DNA of 64,000 bases from Theobroma cacao (Eukaryota; Streptophyta; Magnoliopsida; Malvales; Malvaceae), in contig NC_030850.1 in assembly GCF_000208745.1 (NCBI RefSeq), forward strand, positions 6,135,461-6,199,460. The letters are read 5' to 3'. The position numbers were made by a program, and so were the translations under genes. Shown here piece by piece: positions 1-12,653 of this stretch (its first letter is position 1; each line of letters begins with the position of its first letter). The notes beneath the pieces are model-generated. The model was not told the DNA's origin, made no database searches, and saw nothing but the letters and a program-made list of their open reading frames with translations.

Positions 1-28
<28 letters not shown>
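1..28. repeat. (TA)n microsatellite
   Basis: The window opens inside an uninterrupted TA dinucleotide run, so its true left edge is unknown. The rest of 1-731 is AT-rich. A 94-codon minus-strand frame at 54-338 matches no family I recognise. Confidence 0.9.
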
Positions 29-35
<7 letters not shown>

Positions 36-731
36 TTATTTATTTTTTTGTTGTTATTGATTGTGGTTAGGGTAGACTATTGGTAGTTTTAGGATTTTTG
101 ATTTGTAGTTGATGTTGTTTGGAGAAGATAGATTTTTTTGAAATGCTTTTTGCTTTTTTCTTGTTTTGAATCTCGTTTTTTTTTTACTCCCATCCTCCTT
201 GCTTTCAAAATCTTTTTGGTTCTTATAGAGTGTGGTTGTCCAAATTTTTGGACAATCAGAGGAAGTAATCATGCTCGGTTCAGCTTGAATCTCTAGTGGC
301 CTTCCAGTCAAAAACAGATATGCAGGCAGGATTTTCAAATCTCGACCGCCAGAGCAGCATTTAATGCTCCGTTTTTGTTGATAATGGAGGCCAAACGTGT
401 TTCAGCCTCTTCCTATTTTTTTTACTTTTATTTTTATTTTTATTATATTATATCATTATTTATTTTTATTTTATTATTTTTTGGGTTGATTTTGAATGGG
501 TGTCTACACTCCCTTAGTTATAAAAAAATAAAATAAACTAGCACTCTTAAGATTAGATGTAGTTATAAAATACCAAATTTGACACTTTCGCGATCAAATC
601 TGGTTGTGGTGGTACCGATGGACAGTCATTGTCTTTTATCATCCTCCACCGTAACAGAGGAAAATGAATAGAGAAAGAAAAAAAATAAAGATAGTTTGTT
701 TTATATATTAGTAACTTTAAAAATTGATTAA

Positions 732-1144
732 GTGTTTGTTTGATCTGATTTTTTTTCAGCTTATCTACCTTTTAAAAGTAAAAGTTAGGTCAAACATAAA
801 TTTTGAAAAGCTCTTAAAAAAAAGTAAAATTTTTTTAAAAAATAAAATTTTGAAAAAAATAGCTTTTGGAAAAGCTCATGTGAAGTGTTTTTTCTTCTCT
901 TCTTTTAAAAGTACAAGAGAATTTTTATTTTTATTTAAAAAATATTTTTATTTGTTAAATATAATTATAATATTACCTTCTAAAAAAAATATCCCTTATG
1001 ATAATTTTTATCGAAATTATAACTTATAAAAAAGAACTAATAAAAAAAAATTTATCAAATAATTTTAACTTAATTTTAAAAGCTATTATTTTTCATAAAA
1101 ACTTCATAATAACTTTTAAGTTAGAAAAAAGCCAAGTTAAACAG
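732..1144. mobile_element. MITE-like element with short imperfect terminal inverted repeats
   Basis: The left end reads TGTTTGTTTGATC. The right end, near 1131-1143, is the inverted counterpart (AAGTTAAACAG). The interior is A/T homopolymer-rich, with a segment like AAAAGCTC...CTTTTAAAAG. A relative with the same kind of ends lies at 17827-18466. Small elements with these CTGTTTG-type ends are common in plant genomes and are usually hAT-derived, non-autonomous copies. No clean target duplication was found, so the exact borders are uncertain. Confidence 0.45.
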
Positions 1145-1557
1145 ACTCTAAGAGTATTTTTATTTAATTATTTTTTATGCTATTTCAATCAAAGAGAAAT
1201 AGTCATTTTGAAGAGGAAAGTCAATAATGATTATTTTAACCTCTTTTATAATGATCATTTGGCGATGTAAACAATGTCATAAAGAGAAATTAAGGAAATA
1301 ATTAAATGGAGATCAGTTACAATGCAAGGCCCTTGATGCTAACACATGTTTACGTAGACCACATGTTAAATGTAAATATGTTCATTATCAGTAAATGGTT
1401 AAAATAAGCCATCACTCTAAATATGTTCATTTTTACATAAAATTTTAATTCCCCAAAACATTATTTGCCTTTATCTCTAAATAAACTTTTTGTTTTCTAT
1501 TTTCAGAAATAAAAATAGGAATCTACTTTGACAATAATTAGTTAAAAGAAAAATCAA

Positions 1558-2618
1558 GTTTGAACCAGAGACGGCCCAATAAGTTTAAAGGTCTAAAACG
1601 AAATATTTAAATAAGATTTTTTTATTGAAATTAAAAAAAATTATTAAAATTTTATTCTTCTAGCTTTTTGATATGCAAAATTTTTAATTAAACTTTTATA
1701 ATCAAGTTCTTCTAATATTTTTTTTTCAATTGAGAATATAATCAATCCATTTAATTTTTCTTAAGACATCGTTGATCTTAAATAAGATTTTATTAATTTT
1801 AGTTCTGAAAAACTGATTTCTCCTTAAGCAACACTTATTGTAATTATTAACATTATTCTAAAAATATTTAACTATTATAATTATCTTATATTTTTTAAAT
1901 GACTAATATAAAATCAACAATCAAAATTTTTAATTCAAATAAATCAATTATCATATAAAATAAAAATAATATAACAATATAATATAAATCTAAATTAAAG
2001 TAAAAAAATATATAAAGATTAAAATAATAGTACCTAATTGTTGAATGTTTATTGCAAATCGCAAATGAGGCTCTCAACTTTATGAAGATAATAAAAGAAC
2101 AGACTTCTTATATATTTTTTAAAGAAAAATTAAAGTTAAAGGAAGAAAGAGTAAATGAGAAAGGAAGAAAGAGCAAACGAGAAAGGAAGATTTCAAAAGT
2201 AGATATTATATATTGAAAAAAATAATTAGTTTTATATATAAGAACAAAATATCTGTTGAAAATCATTAAATGTGTTGATTGAAAATAAGAGAAATAAGTG
2301 AAAAAAATAGCTATTAAAAATGATTAAATATATGTAATTGTTAGTTTATTGGAAATAAGAGAATATAGTTGAGAATTAATAGTATTTTAAAAATAAAGAA
2401 GTAATAAAAAATTGAAATTTATTAAGTACATAATTAAAAAAAGTAAAAAAATAAATAATTTGATGAATTATTTTTTATTTTTATATTTTTTAAAATAATT
2501 AATTATATTATAATTATTATAAATTTAAAAATCTTCTTTAAAATTGGGGCTTCCCCAAATTGGAGGACTAAAGCCCTTACTTGGGTGGCTTCACCCAATA
2601 TCCGGCCTTGGTTTGAAC
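1558..2618 (-). mobile_element. hAT DNA transposon relic with perfect 8-bp target-site duplication
   Basis: The 8-mer GTTTGAAC occurs at 1558-1565 and again at 2611-2618, exactly flanking the element. The ends are CAGAGACGG (1566) and, read inward from the right, CAAGGCCGG (2610). Both are derivable from the plant hAT terminus CAGGGCCGG. An 8-bp duplication and CAG-type ends define the hAT superfamily. Inside, the minus strand keeps only the transposase C-terminus (see 1644-1853), so most of the gene has been deleted. The element is about 1.05 kb and non-autonomous now. Confidence 0.85.
1644..1853 (-). pseudogene. hAT transposase C-terminal (dimerisation) fragment
   Basis: Read on the minus strand, one frame gives a run containing SFSELKLIKSYLRSTMS, then LNGLIIFSIEKKILEELDYK, ending ARRIKF and a stop at 1644-1646. 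This is the C-terminal dimerisation region of TTF-type/zinc-finger-MYM-like plant hAT transposases. Two in-frame TAA stops interrupt it: one just before the ISFSEL block and one after TMS, where the family normally has Gln. The N-terminal zinc finger and catalytic core are absent. It is the decayed tail of the transposase that belonged to the surrounding element. Confidence 0.8.
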
Positions 2619-3082
2619 TCATTCATCAAGCAAAGTAATGTATGATAAATGATATTTCATCAAGACTAATTGCTCATACTAACCTGAATTTATTTATATG
2701 AAGCTTCATTAATAACAAGAGCAAGGAGTAATTTTTCTTAAAACAAAAATTATATTTCTTTATGTATTAATATACCAATAAAAGTAAGTTCTGATAACAA
2801 AGATGGAAACTACAATAATGACAACAGCAAACGACTGAAAGTCGATCCACTAGCTTGGCCCAGTCCCATTTTAATTGGGTCCTACAGTGGGCCTGGAGGA
2901 GGTCAAGCCCCTCTAGTGCGGGCCGAATTTTAGCTGTTTAGCCCCAAAAATGCATAGTGGAAAAATTAGCCTAATCGCTCTCAAAGAGCATATTTTATAT
3001 GTATCTTTTATATGTATAATACACATAAAATCATGTAAAATATATGTTATAAGTACATGGCCATGTTAAAGAAACATGACAA

Positions 3083-3143
3083 GAAGAAGAAGAAGAAGAA
3101 GAAGCTTCCAAGTTTATTTTTTCATGTAGAAGAAGAAGAAGGA
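3083..3143. repeat. (AAG)n microsatellites at the WRKY stop codon
   Basis: Two interrupted AAG runs flank the WRKY stop codon (3122-3124). The one at 3128-3140 is translated on the minus strand as the Ser run near the C-terminus. The one at 3083-3104 is in the 3' untranslated region. Length polymorphism here would change the protein's tail. Confidence 0.8.
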
Positions 3144-6100
3144 GGAGAAGTTCGCAGGTTCCAAGCATTGGGAGCCACGATGGGCATTTGATTATAGTAA
3201 ACCATGTATGGGCTGTCATGATTGTGGATACCATCATACGTGGTTATCACATAACTTGTGTCATCTCTGTCCCTTTCTATCCTCTTCTTCACATTGCATC
3301 CTCCACTTGAACATTTATAATAGTTTCTGCATAAATATTAATAATTCACATCTGGTCAACTATGATCAACCAATAAAGCAATTGGGGAAAATACATAATT
3401 AAAACATATTCATAGCTATATTTATAAGTTTATTTTTCTTTAGTGCATATTATCATTTTTTTCCTATTTGATAAATCATATCTCTCTTATTTCATGATTT
3501 GAATTCAATATTTCCAAGTTATAATCTAAAATTGTAACTGCTAAGGACAAGGTATAGAACTTGATATGAAGCTAGAGAAGCAAATAAAAGCACATGCCTC
3601 CTCCATGCTTGTCATGAACATATATATATATATAAACACACATGTCAGTGGTGATAGGCTATAGCTACAATCCTACTTTTACTACCTTTTAAGGCTATCT
3701 GTGTTTAAATAATGCCTTGTTAATTTCGAATAAAAGTAGAAAAGATGACGCAAAGTTGAACTATGAAGACATAATCAAGCTCTGAGCTGAGCCATGTTAG
3801 CGAAATAAAGTTGTGCATCAAAAACCTATATATAATTTACATAATTTGAAAGTTTAAATTGTTTTGTGAAGATTTAAACACAAGGCTTAATTTTATACCT
3901 ACAAACTTCTGTGAGTTAAAATTAAAATCTAAATTAGTAGGTCAAAGCATTGACATGTATTAGTATTTAAGAATAGTGAAACTATTAAACTCGAAAGTTT
4001 AAACAAATAAATTTCGAACTGTGTAATTTTTCTACCTGTGAATTTAATTAATTCAAGTCCTATAGAATCTATTCACAGTGGAGCCAAGACTTTTGATTCC
4101 ATTAATACTTTGAGATTTGTTCTTTGTTTTTAACTATGTTTGATTTAAGTTTTATGTATTTGTTTTGTTAATTTTCTAAATTATATAACTAACCAATATA
4201 TATGTTCTTCTTTAATAATTAAGTGTGTGTGTATATAAATTTATTTTGGAAGGATTATTGATTGGGTTTCTCTCATTAACTTAAAAATTTAAGTTAAACA
4301 ATGATATTCAAGAAATATAAAGTACAAGTGTATCAAAGATTCTAAATTAATGGCTCAATACAATTTAAGTTTGCGACTCATTTTTTGTAAGAAGAAAAAA
4401 AAAACATGATGTAAATTTACCCTTCCTGGTATTTACACAAACACAAAAATTTGGCTTTCCATTTAAGGCATAAAATTAGATAGAGGAAGCCGTTGGAGTT
4501 TCGCAGGAGGTCCACGAATGCACCCACATTGAACCATGAAAACTTTGCTTGCAGCAAAGCATCGATAGCCTTCCTGTGGTCCTGCACTCAGTATTATGCA
4601 TTTAATTTTTAATTTAGCGGCCCGCGAGCAGTCTATTCACAGCTCCTCTCCGCCCCCCACCCCCCCTCATCTTGTCCACGGATGCCTCAGACAGCCACCC
4701 ACTAGACCCCAGTAGCACTCATGGACAACTTAATTTCTTATCCCCGAGAGGAGAAGCCGAGCAACTTTCCTTCCTCTACTTGCTCTTATTAGTACTACCT
4801 TGAGCTTAGTTTCCGTCTGCCATATTAGGCCTTTCGAGCCTCAGACAGCTACACCCACTCACTCTTAACAAGATAAGCCTCTGGACCGACCCCAGCCATC
4901 GGCATGTACTTAAAACAATACTAATTTTCAAAAAAAAAAAATGTACTTAAAACAATACTAGGCCCTCGAGCAAGAGACTGATCCTTTATTATAAACTTTT
5001 GTTTCTCCCCGCAGTTTTCTTAACATCAAACTCGACATAGACTCTCCAAGAAACCAGATTCAAATGCATGCTTTTCTGGCACTATAAAGAACTAAATGCA
5101 AAGATATTTGTAACAGGAGAGAGAGAGGGAGAGATGGCGGCCGTGCATCACTATTGCACAGCCTGCCACGAAAATGCATGGCTATGGTTTTGTTTTGGGC
5201 CAAAATAGCTAGAACTGAAGGAAGAGTCAAAATACAGTCTGATTTTACATTTTGGGCACATGATGATGATAATGAAGCAGGCCAACTGTGTGTATGGTGG
5301 AATGATGCCTAGCTCTTACACTCGCAGTCTACTTCATGGATGACGGGGATAGTATTGTTTGTTTGATCTGGGCGTCCCACTTGTGCCCCCTTTCGCTGAT
5401 TTGCAACTACTGTATCCTACTTCATGATGTGATGTTAGGCGATGTTCTCCTCTCCACAGTTCCAAATCGCATTCATTCTATGTCAAATTTATATTATATA
5501 TGGCAGCAAACCAATCTTCTAACGGGGTTTTTTACTAAATCTAAAAGCTAGCTATAGCATCAATTTGAGTGCATAAAGAAATGGTAGAAAGGGATAGATT
5601 TAATGGATAGTTGAAGAAAAACAAATTAGAAAGGCAAAGAAATGGTATACTAATTAACATATTGCTATTAACTTATGAAGAAATAAAAGCTAGAGTAATA
5701 TCATAATCCAACATGCAGCCCATTTAATGATCCAAATCCATTGTTTGAGATCAAGTTTGTCTGCGTAGTTCAATATAATTGCCACGTGATAACGAGAAAG
5801 AAATGTGAGAAAAACAAGGTTTTTATGAAGTTAATCATCAAGTTGGAAATATAATATATGTAATAAACCATAGATGTATACAAAGTTATGGGGTCCGCTC
5901 AGTATTATAACCATGATGAGATCTAGTGGTTCCAAGATCAGGAAAGTAAATTATTCATATTCATATGTTACCATTTCATGCAATAAGATAAAACCAAAGT
6001 AAAAAATAGCTTATTCTTCTTTGTACTAGTGATAATTCGCAAATTAATTACCTTGGATTCGGGCTGTTCTTCACCGACTTTTTCCCGTACTTCCTCCATT

Positions 6101-6591
6101 TATATCCATCGTCCATGACTTCCAGCTCTGATTTTGTTCTGAATGCAACTCGATTCCCCAGTTCCAGCTTGTTTTTCCTCACTCCACTTTTACATATTCT
6201 ACAAATTTAAATGCAAAATAATTAAAACAAAAACCCATTATTTCTTAAACCAACATAAAACTAAACCATTACTTTCACTCGATCAATTTACTTCTTTTTA
6301 TGGGTTTTCAAGAAGAAAAAGGACAAGAAAGAGACAAAAAGAAAAATCCCATTATTGGGAGGCTTATTTCACTTGCATGTTAGTATTTCTTGATGTTGCA
6401 CCACTAAATCCATTAGCGCCGCCCATGCCCTTCTCCGACGACGCCATACTTTGCGACGACGTATCTTCCTCGAAGGGGCAATCATCGAGCATAAGATAAT
6501 CCGCTAACTCAAACTCGGGCATCGGATCGAAGCTTTCAGGAAAGAAGGTGTAACTAGGGTTAGGGTTTGAATTCTCATGGGAGAAGTCCAT
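3122..6591 (-). CDS. WRKY group IIc transcription factor (WRKY50/51/59-like)
   Basis: Three exons, read 5' to 3': 6591-6377, 6198-6052 and 3326-3122, giving 188 aa. Exon 1 encodes an acidic N-terminus ([12 protein letters not shown]..., [17 protein letters not shown]). Exon 2 carries [18 protein letters not shown] and the invariant WRKYGKK heptad. Exon 3 carries the zinc-binding part ([25 protein letters not shown]), a C-X4-C...H-X-H finger. WRKYGKK instead of WRKYGQK marks the WRKY50/51/59 clade, which acts in salicylate-linked defence and has altered W-box affinity. The intron inside Arg (AG|A) before NYYKC is the conserved WRKY-domain intron, but here it is 2.7 kb. Intron 1 needs a GC donor (CAT|GCAAGT): using the GT four bases on gives an immediate stop. 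The C-terminus ends in a Ser run made by an AGA/TCT microsatellite. The start chosen is the first ATG giving the family N-terminus; the frame is open upstream without homology. Confidence 0.93.
4904..4960 (+). repeat. 20-bp direct repeats flanking a 17-nt poly(A) mini-insert
   Basis: The 20-mer ATGTACTTAAAACAATACTA occurs at 4904-4923 and 4941-4960. Between the copies lies ATTTTC followed by eleven A. This is the layout left by target-primed reverse transcription: a target-site duplication around a poly(A)-ended insert, but with almost nothing except the tail. It lies within WRKY intron 2, in a locally GC-richer block (about 4490-5450) that encodes nothing I recognise. Confidence 0.7.
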
Positions 6592-6806
6592 GACGAAGGA
6601 CAGCTGGACTGCGGTCTTTGATAATGTGTAGCAAGGGAAACCTGTTTGGCACAGATGCTGCCATTTTATACATTTATATAATAATTTAAAAGATCTAAAA
6701 TAAGAATTATCTTTCCTTTCTTTTTTTTTTTTCCCTTTTATTTTTATTAGCTGCTGCTTCATGGACACTTTCCTGGAGGGATGCACCGAAGCTGCTTCAG
6801 TGGTGC

Positions 6807-6848
6807 CACGTGTCGGGCCGGGCTGAATGACGTAATGACCGTGACGTC
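6807..6848 (-). promoter_or_regulatory. WRKY promoter cluster: G-box and paired TGACG motifs
   Basis: A palindromic CACGTG G-box (6807-6812) lies next to two TGACGT motifs, at 6828-6833 and 6842-6847, 14 bp apart. They sit about 215-260 bp upstream of the WRKY start codon. Paired TGACG is the as-1-type site bound by TGA bZIP factors in salicylate signalling; G-boxes bind bZIP/bHLH factors. The classical as-1 spacing is 12 bp, so this is a variant. Confidence 0.5.
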
Positions 6849-9800
6849 GATCAAGTTTAGTGCATTCGAATATGGGACCACCTGTAATAATACTCAATCT
6901 GTTGTTTTTGGTAGGCGGGAGCCATTGCCTGTGGGGGGAAAGTGTTGTGTATAACATACTTAGACCACAAAATTTGGTCTACCAATATGACTTGTTTACG
7001 TGGCGTTTCTTGATTGGATTATTCTCATCGAGATCACGCATCCATTTTATCTTGACATTTTGTCTTCGTCAGTATAACTAAGAGCTACACGAACATTTAT
7101 GAGTTCCACGTTAATTTATATGAGCGCCCCCAAAATTGTAGAAATGTTATTAATAAAGTCCTAATTGTTTTATAACTTTTATTAATTTTCTCATTTTTTA
7201 AGAAAAAACTAGTTACGTTACCGCATATGAGTAGATGGGTTATTTGACCACTTGACCAAGTAGGTTGCGAATAAGTCTAAGTCTTGGATTAAAATATTGG
7301 CAATTTTTTTAGGTGTAAAAGTAATAAAATATTGTCAAGTGATGAAAAATAATTGTAAAATTGTAAGATATATACCATGTTGTTATTATGACTTTTTCTT
7401 AAGAATTGAGTTCTAGAATATATGTTATATGTCAATAACTAAGTCACTGTTGACAAAAAAGGAAAAATAGAAACTGAGTCAAATAAATCTTATATTCAGT
7501 AAGCGTTTGCATTTGATGAAAAACGTTTGTCTTAAAAGTATTAATTTAGTTTATGATTATATAATAATTCTAATTAAAATAATTTATATAATTATCATTA
7601 TCTTAACAATTTTAATATATTCATTCCACCTTTACTAAAAAAAAATTAAAGGGATATTATCAAAAAATTTAGTTTTACAATAAATCATGGATTGGAAATA
7701 AATATGTTAGTGGAATTTTATGCTTTTAGAAGTATATATATATATAAATTACTAAGTAGAAATTTATTTATGCATTAATTAAATTATTCACCTATTTTTC
7801 ATGCATAAATTAAGGTTTTCTAAAATTTAATTTCCCCTAATCGAAACTTCATTTTGTGGACGTGAACATACGCTTCATTACACAAGATAATTACATAAGA
7901 CAAGATTTGGCTCAGTTAATGGTAGTAAGAAGTTGATATATATTTTGAAATGATTTCCTTTGGTATTTGTTTTTGATCTTCTTTTATACCTTTTTGGTTC
8001 AGACCAAATGGAGCATCTGAAAACGAAAAAGAAGATGAAGACAAGATCTTTTCTTAACTGTACCATATCATGTGTTTATGTTCCTCTTTAAGCTAGACAA
8101 ATTATTTGGGCAGAATTAACCTTTTCTACCGTCTTACTTTTTTTGAATAGAAAAAGTTTAATTACCCTCCATTTATTCCTTTTAATTTTTAATGTCTCAA
8201 ATTTACATTTTCTTTTATTGGCAAGGAAAAAATCCTGAAACCTTTAGTTCTCGAATTAAAGTTTCACCGTATACGAGTTTTTATATTCGTTTTGTTCAGT
8301 TAATGTACTTGCTTGGTTTATTTATTAATTCTTTTTTTAGATATTCTATTTGATATTTACATAAAGTTAATTGATTATGAATGTAATTTCTACTTGTAAT
8401 ATATAATCTCATAAGAAAAAAAAAAAGCATGCTATCCATTTGGTGGCTTTATTTTTTGAAATGATCAATGTTTATAACAATTAATATTTCAATCATTTAA
8501 TTAGAAGTTAATAATTGTCGAACATGACTTTTCACTTCAACTGATTTTACTTATGTCAACAATTTTAGATGGTAGATGAATTGACGTGCACATGCCATGT
8601 GACTAATATTAGCTAATGGGAAAAAATAATATTAATAGCTGTTAACTTTTACTAATTGAATTATCAAAATAATAATTTTTATAAATATTAATGATCAAAA
8701 TGTGATTGTTCATAGCCAAGTAACCAAAATAAAAATCTCATAAAATAAATGACAAAATGAGTAATTTGCTTAAAAAAATCTTGACATTTTAATAGTTTAT
8801 ACTAATTTCTCATATTTTTATTACTTTTCAATATTAAAAATCATTAATATGATACTAAAAAAGTTTAAATATATGTAAACTACATTTAAGTTAAATATTT
8901 ATCTCGATGGTCGTGATGAATCAAATGTGGACAAAGGTAAATATATACAAACAGGAGAGTATTAAATACATGTTCATAGTTTTGGGTGCCTTTTGGAAAC
9001 GACTTCTCATAGTGCTCTGACGAAAGTACCCAAGATAAAGACGGCAGCTGAAGTGGAGCTTTAACAATGTCCAGGAGCAGCATTCAGCGTACTGCTTTTG
9101 AGAATGACTTGGATAATAAGTTATTTTTAAATTTCTCTGATTATCTCCCTTCTTTTTCCTCTTTGGATTTATTATTCATTTATTTTGTGTGGCTTTCCTT
9201 CCTTCAGGCCTACGTGGTGCATTTATGTTCTGTGGCCGCAATCAATTGTGAACCCGACCACGAGAATATAAAAAAAACAATTTCAAGAAATTATTAATAA
9301 AATAGGAAAGTAGGTTGGATTTCATGTATACTAATATGCACGTGCAAGCTTCAATTTATCTAATTACAAGAAATAGATGATGAGTTGTACAAAATGATTG
9401 AAAATTCAAATAGAGACGACGAATTTTACTTTTCAAATGAAACTTTAGAGACTAAAGAAGACTTATTTATATTTTAAAAAATGGAAATATTAATATATAA
9501 AAAAAATTATACAAATATAATAACAAAATATTTATATTCAAATATTATTATATTATTTATCTTTAACTTGGTTTCTAGTTTGGATTGGTTTCAAATTTTT
9601 ATGAAATCAAAGTAAAACCAAAATATTAATTCGACTTGATTTTGAAACCAAACTAAAAGTTTCACTCTTCAAACCAAATCAATCTGTTTGATTTGATTTT
9701 TCGATGCTTTACCCCAATATTTGATGTATTATCATGATATAAATTTCAAAAATTAACTCATGCTAGATATTTGATAACTAAAAACCAAGATTAATGCTGA

Positions 9801-12653
9801 TATTGGACATGTATACAGTTCCCATAAATGATAGTATATATCTAAAATTAATCTTTGTACTCTGAAATTTTTTAGGGGAAAAAAAAGTACAACGAAGATA
9901 TAATCCTATTATTTCTCTCAACAATTGATGTAAATAATTATAACCACTTTCATTTAATTTTCACATAATTAATTATATGATAATTAATGTGGGGAATAAT
10001 GGGCTTGAATTTGAAATTTCTCTTTTGAGAGGTTTCACTAGGCTATGAATTTGACAACCACAGTGACAAATTATATTATTATTTTTTGTATCCACAAGTG
10101 CAAGAGTTAAGAAACGAAACATTTTCTTCTTTTTAAATGGATTCAAAGAGAGTCTACCGTATCTATAAGCAAGTATACTCTCGGCTACTTTTATATATTT
10201 TGGCATGACATGGGGTAAAATATTGTTCCATTGCTTGAATTATTATTTTAACTTTTCCACCTAAGTTTAATTTGATTAAATTTCACCATAAATGTATGTA
10301 TTTTATTATTGAAAACATTGAGATTTGATCCTACTTATTTTTTTTTAAAGAAAAGTTATACTATAAGTATATTTTTACTTTTATGGATTATCGTTTTATA
10401 TATGGACTGTGAAGTTTTCAAAATTTACAAATTAAAAGCAGGGTTCGATGGTTACCATTAAAAGTCTTCACAAACTAAACTTGGATATAGGTATTTAAGC
10501 TTAAGTTTGGCCTGACTTGATTTATTTATTTAATTAATAAATGTTATAGTTATATTAAATTTTAATTTTAAAATAATAATATATTGATATAAAATAGTAT
10601 TTTATTATATTAGTAATAAAAATAATAATTAAATGGACAAGTCCAATCTAACTCTAACTTAGTTTAAAAAAAGAAAGATTTGATAAGCCAGCCTGCTTGT
10701 CCAAAGACCCAGCCCTCTCATTGCTATATGTTAATAATTCATTTATTAATTAATTTTTATAAATATACTCTAGTAAAACAGATGTGAACCCTTTGAAATG
10801 ATTTATGAAATTTAAAAACTTCAACGAATATATGGAATAATTTTCCTTACTTTCGTTGTTTAATATCAATTTGACACCACCTGGAGCACGTCAATTTATA
10901 GTCAAAAGCAGATTCAAAGGTCAATGGCACGAGTATCCAATGGGTCACCAACTACTGACATGAAGAGGCAGTAACGTGGAAAGCCTTTGAAATTGGCCAT
11001 TTTCAATATTTTTATTTATATTATTTATTTATTGCTCTATATGCCTTCCATGCTTCTCTTTGAATGGTTTTTGGTAGTAATAGCGATGTAAGAAAGTGCA
11101 AGGAAATGTCTTAACGATAAGATATTGACTTAATCAGAAACTTTCTAATTGTGTCATAGATTCTTTCTTTAATAATTAATTTTTTTTTTGGGTATTTGAA
11201 TCGATGAGGAATTGGAATTGGCAACAAGTGAGGAAGCTTCATTTGACAGCACTACCCACTATTTGCTAGACCATTTTTCAAAAATTTTACCACTTTGTCG
11301 GTTCATGATATTTTGACCCACTACAACTTAGATTAATTGGCTATTCAGTTTGGTAAAGCCTTTCTCTTGTTCATATGTAGCTGCCAAGCAACTTCCCATT
11401 TACATTTGGCGGGTCTTGTTTGATTTTGATTACTTGTTCCATAATTAAACTTTTATCTTTTATCTTCATCCATTTCATCTACATATAGATATATATTCTT
11501 AATTATTATTACAGTCTCCATAGGGCGAATGAAGATTAGATCTCATTATTATTATATATATGATGATCAAGATAAATAGATATTCCTTGAACCTCAAAAG
11601 AATAAGTTGTACAATCACATTCTGCATTCTTGATTATTCATGATCACGCAACCACTTTATTGTTTCGTTTAGTTGGAAGGATAGGTTTATCGAAAGGAGT
11701 GTGAAAAGCACTGTTGCTGGTAATATATGGTCCTGGCTTCATAACCATCATGAACACTGCTAATACTATATATGTTTCCCTTATCCTCTCAATCTTATCA
11801 CGGTCAATCCTTAATTAGACAAAACATATTACAGTAATCCACTCTGAGAGTGAAGTGGTACACTTTCTTCTAGAGATGCTAATTAAAAGTATGTTATATT
11901 GTATGACTGGCTAGGAAGACTTGCTTGGAACTTCACGAGAAAGGAACAAATCAGAGAAAAGTCGGTCAGTAAGTGATATTAAATCACCAATCAAGTAACA
12001 TTTTCTGTTTAGTGGGTATCCAATGATTGTTGGACTCCCCCACACAACACTCTCCAAGAAAGCACTTTCCTGGAATTGGTGTTTGCTCACCCACCTCCAC
12101 ATATATACATATATCTACCTTTGGATTCAGGATTTTTATTAGCCACACTGCAAGTGTATAGTGCATGTATGTCTCTACTTGATTTAGTTCAGCATATTTT
12201 GATAGCACTATCAACATCATCCAGGGGTTCATGGTAGTTTCTTGATGTGGGCTATGGCGGCTAATAAAACAATGGGACATGAAATGAATATTGACTTGTC
12301 CCAAAAATTTATAGTCTTGGTTAATTTCCCTTTTTGAAGTGAAGGAAAACTGGGAATAATTAAAGGTATAAAGTTCCAATTGGTGTCAATTTCAGCAGAA
12401 GAAAGCTAGAGGAAACTCAGCTGCAAAACCCAATAAAAAGTATAATTGTAAACCTGAAATCACTTAGAATGAAGCTCACAAAGGACACTAGCATGCTTAA
12501 AGTGGATAATAAAGTCTTCATGATAGTCAATGTTCCTGCAACATAGAAGGATTGAATGGAAAAAATATAAAAGAGTTGTAATCACATCTTTGGCAAAAAA
12601 TTGGCAGTATTTCCTTTCTTGAGAAAGATATGATCCTAAAAAAAGAAGAAGCA
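6849..12653. other. Long AT-rich intergenic region, no gene recognised
   Basis: No reading frame here has a recognisable domain, splice structure or codon bias. Short frames at 7878-8066, 9067-9297, 9973-10206 and 11911-12379 look like chance. 9560-9705 is rich in alternating GGTTT/AAACC words (AAACCAAACT, TTTGATTTGA), a degenerate pattern often left by old repeats. Confidence 0.6.

Noticed and set aside
54..338. 94-codon minus-strand frame near the left edge
   Set aside because: No recognisable domain, Lys-rich low complexity, no splice or promoter context; treated as chance.
11911..12379. Overlapping minus-strand frames of 63 and 131 codons
   Set aside because: They overlap in different frames, lack any family resemblance, and the composition is that of the surrounding intergenic DNA.
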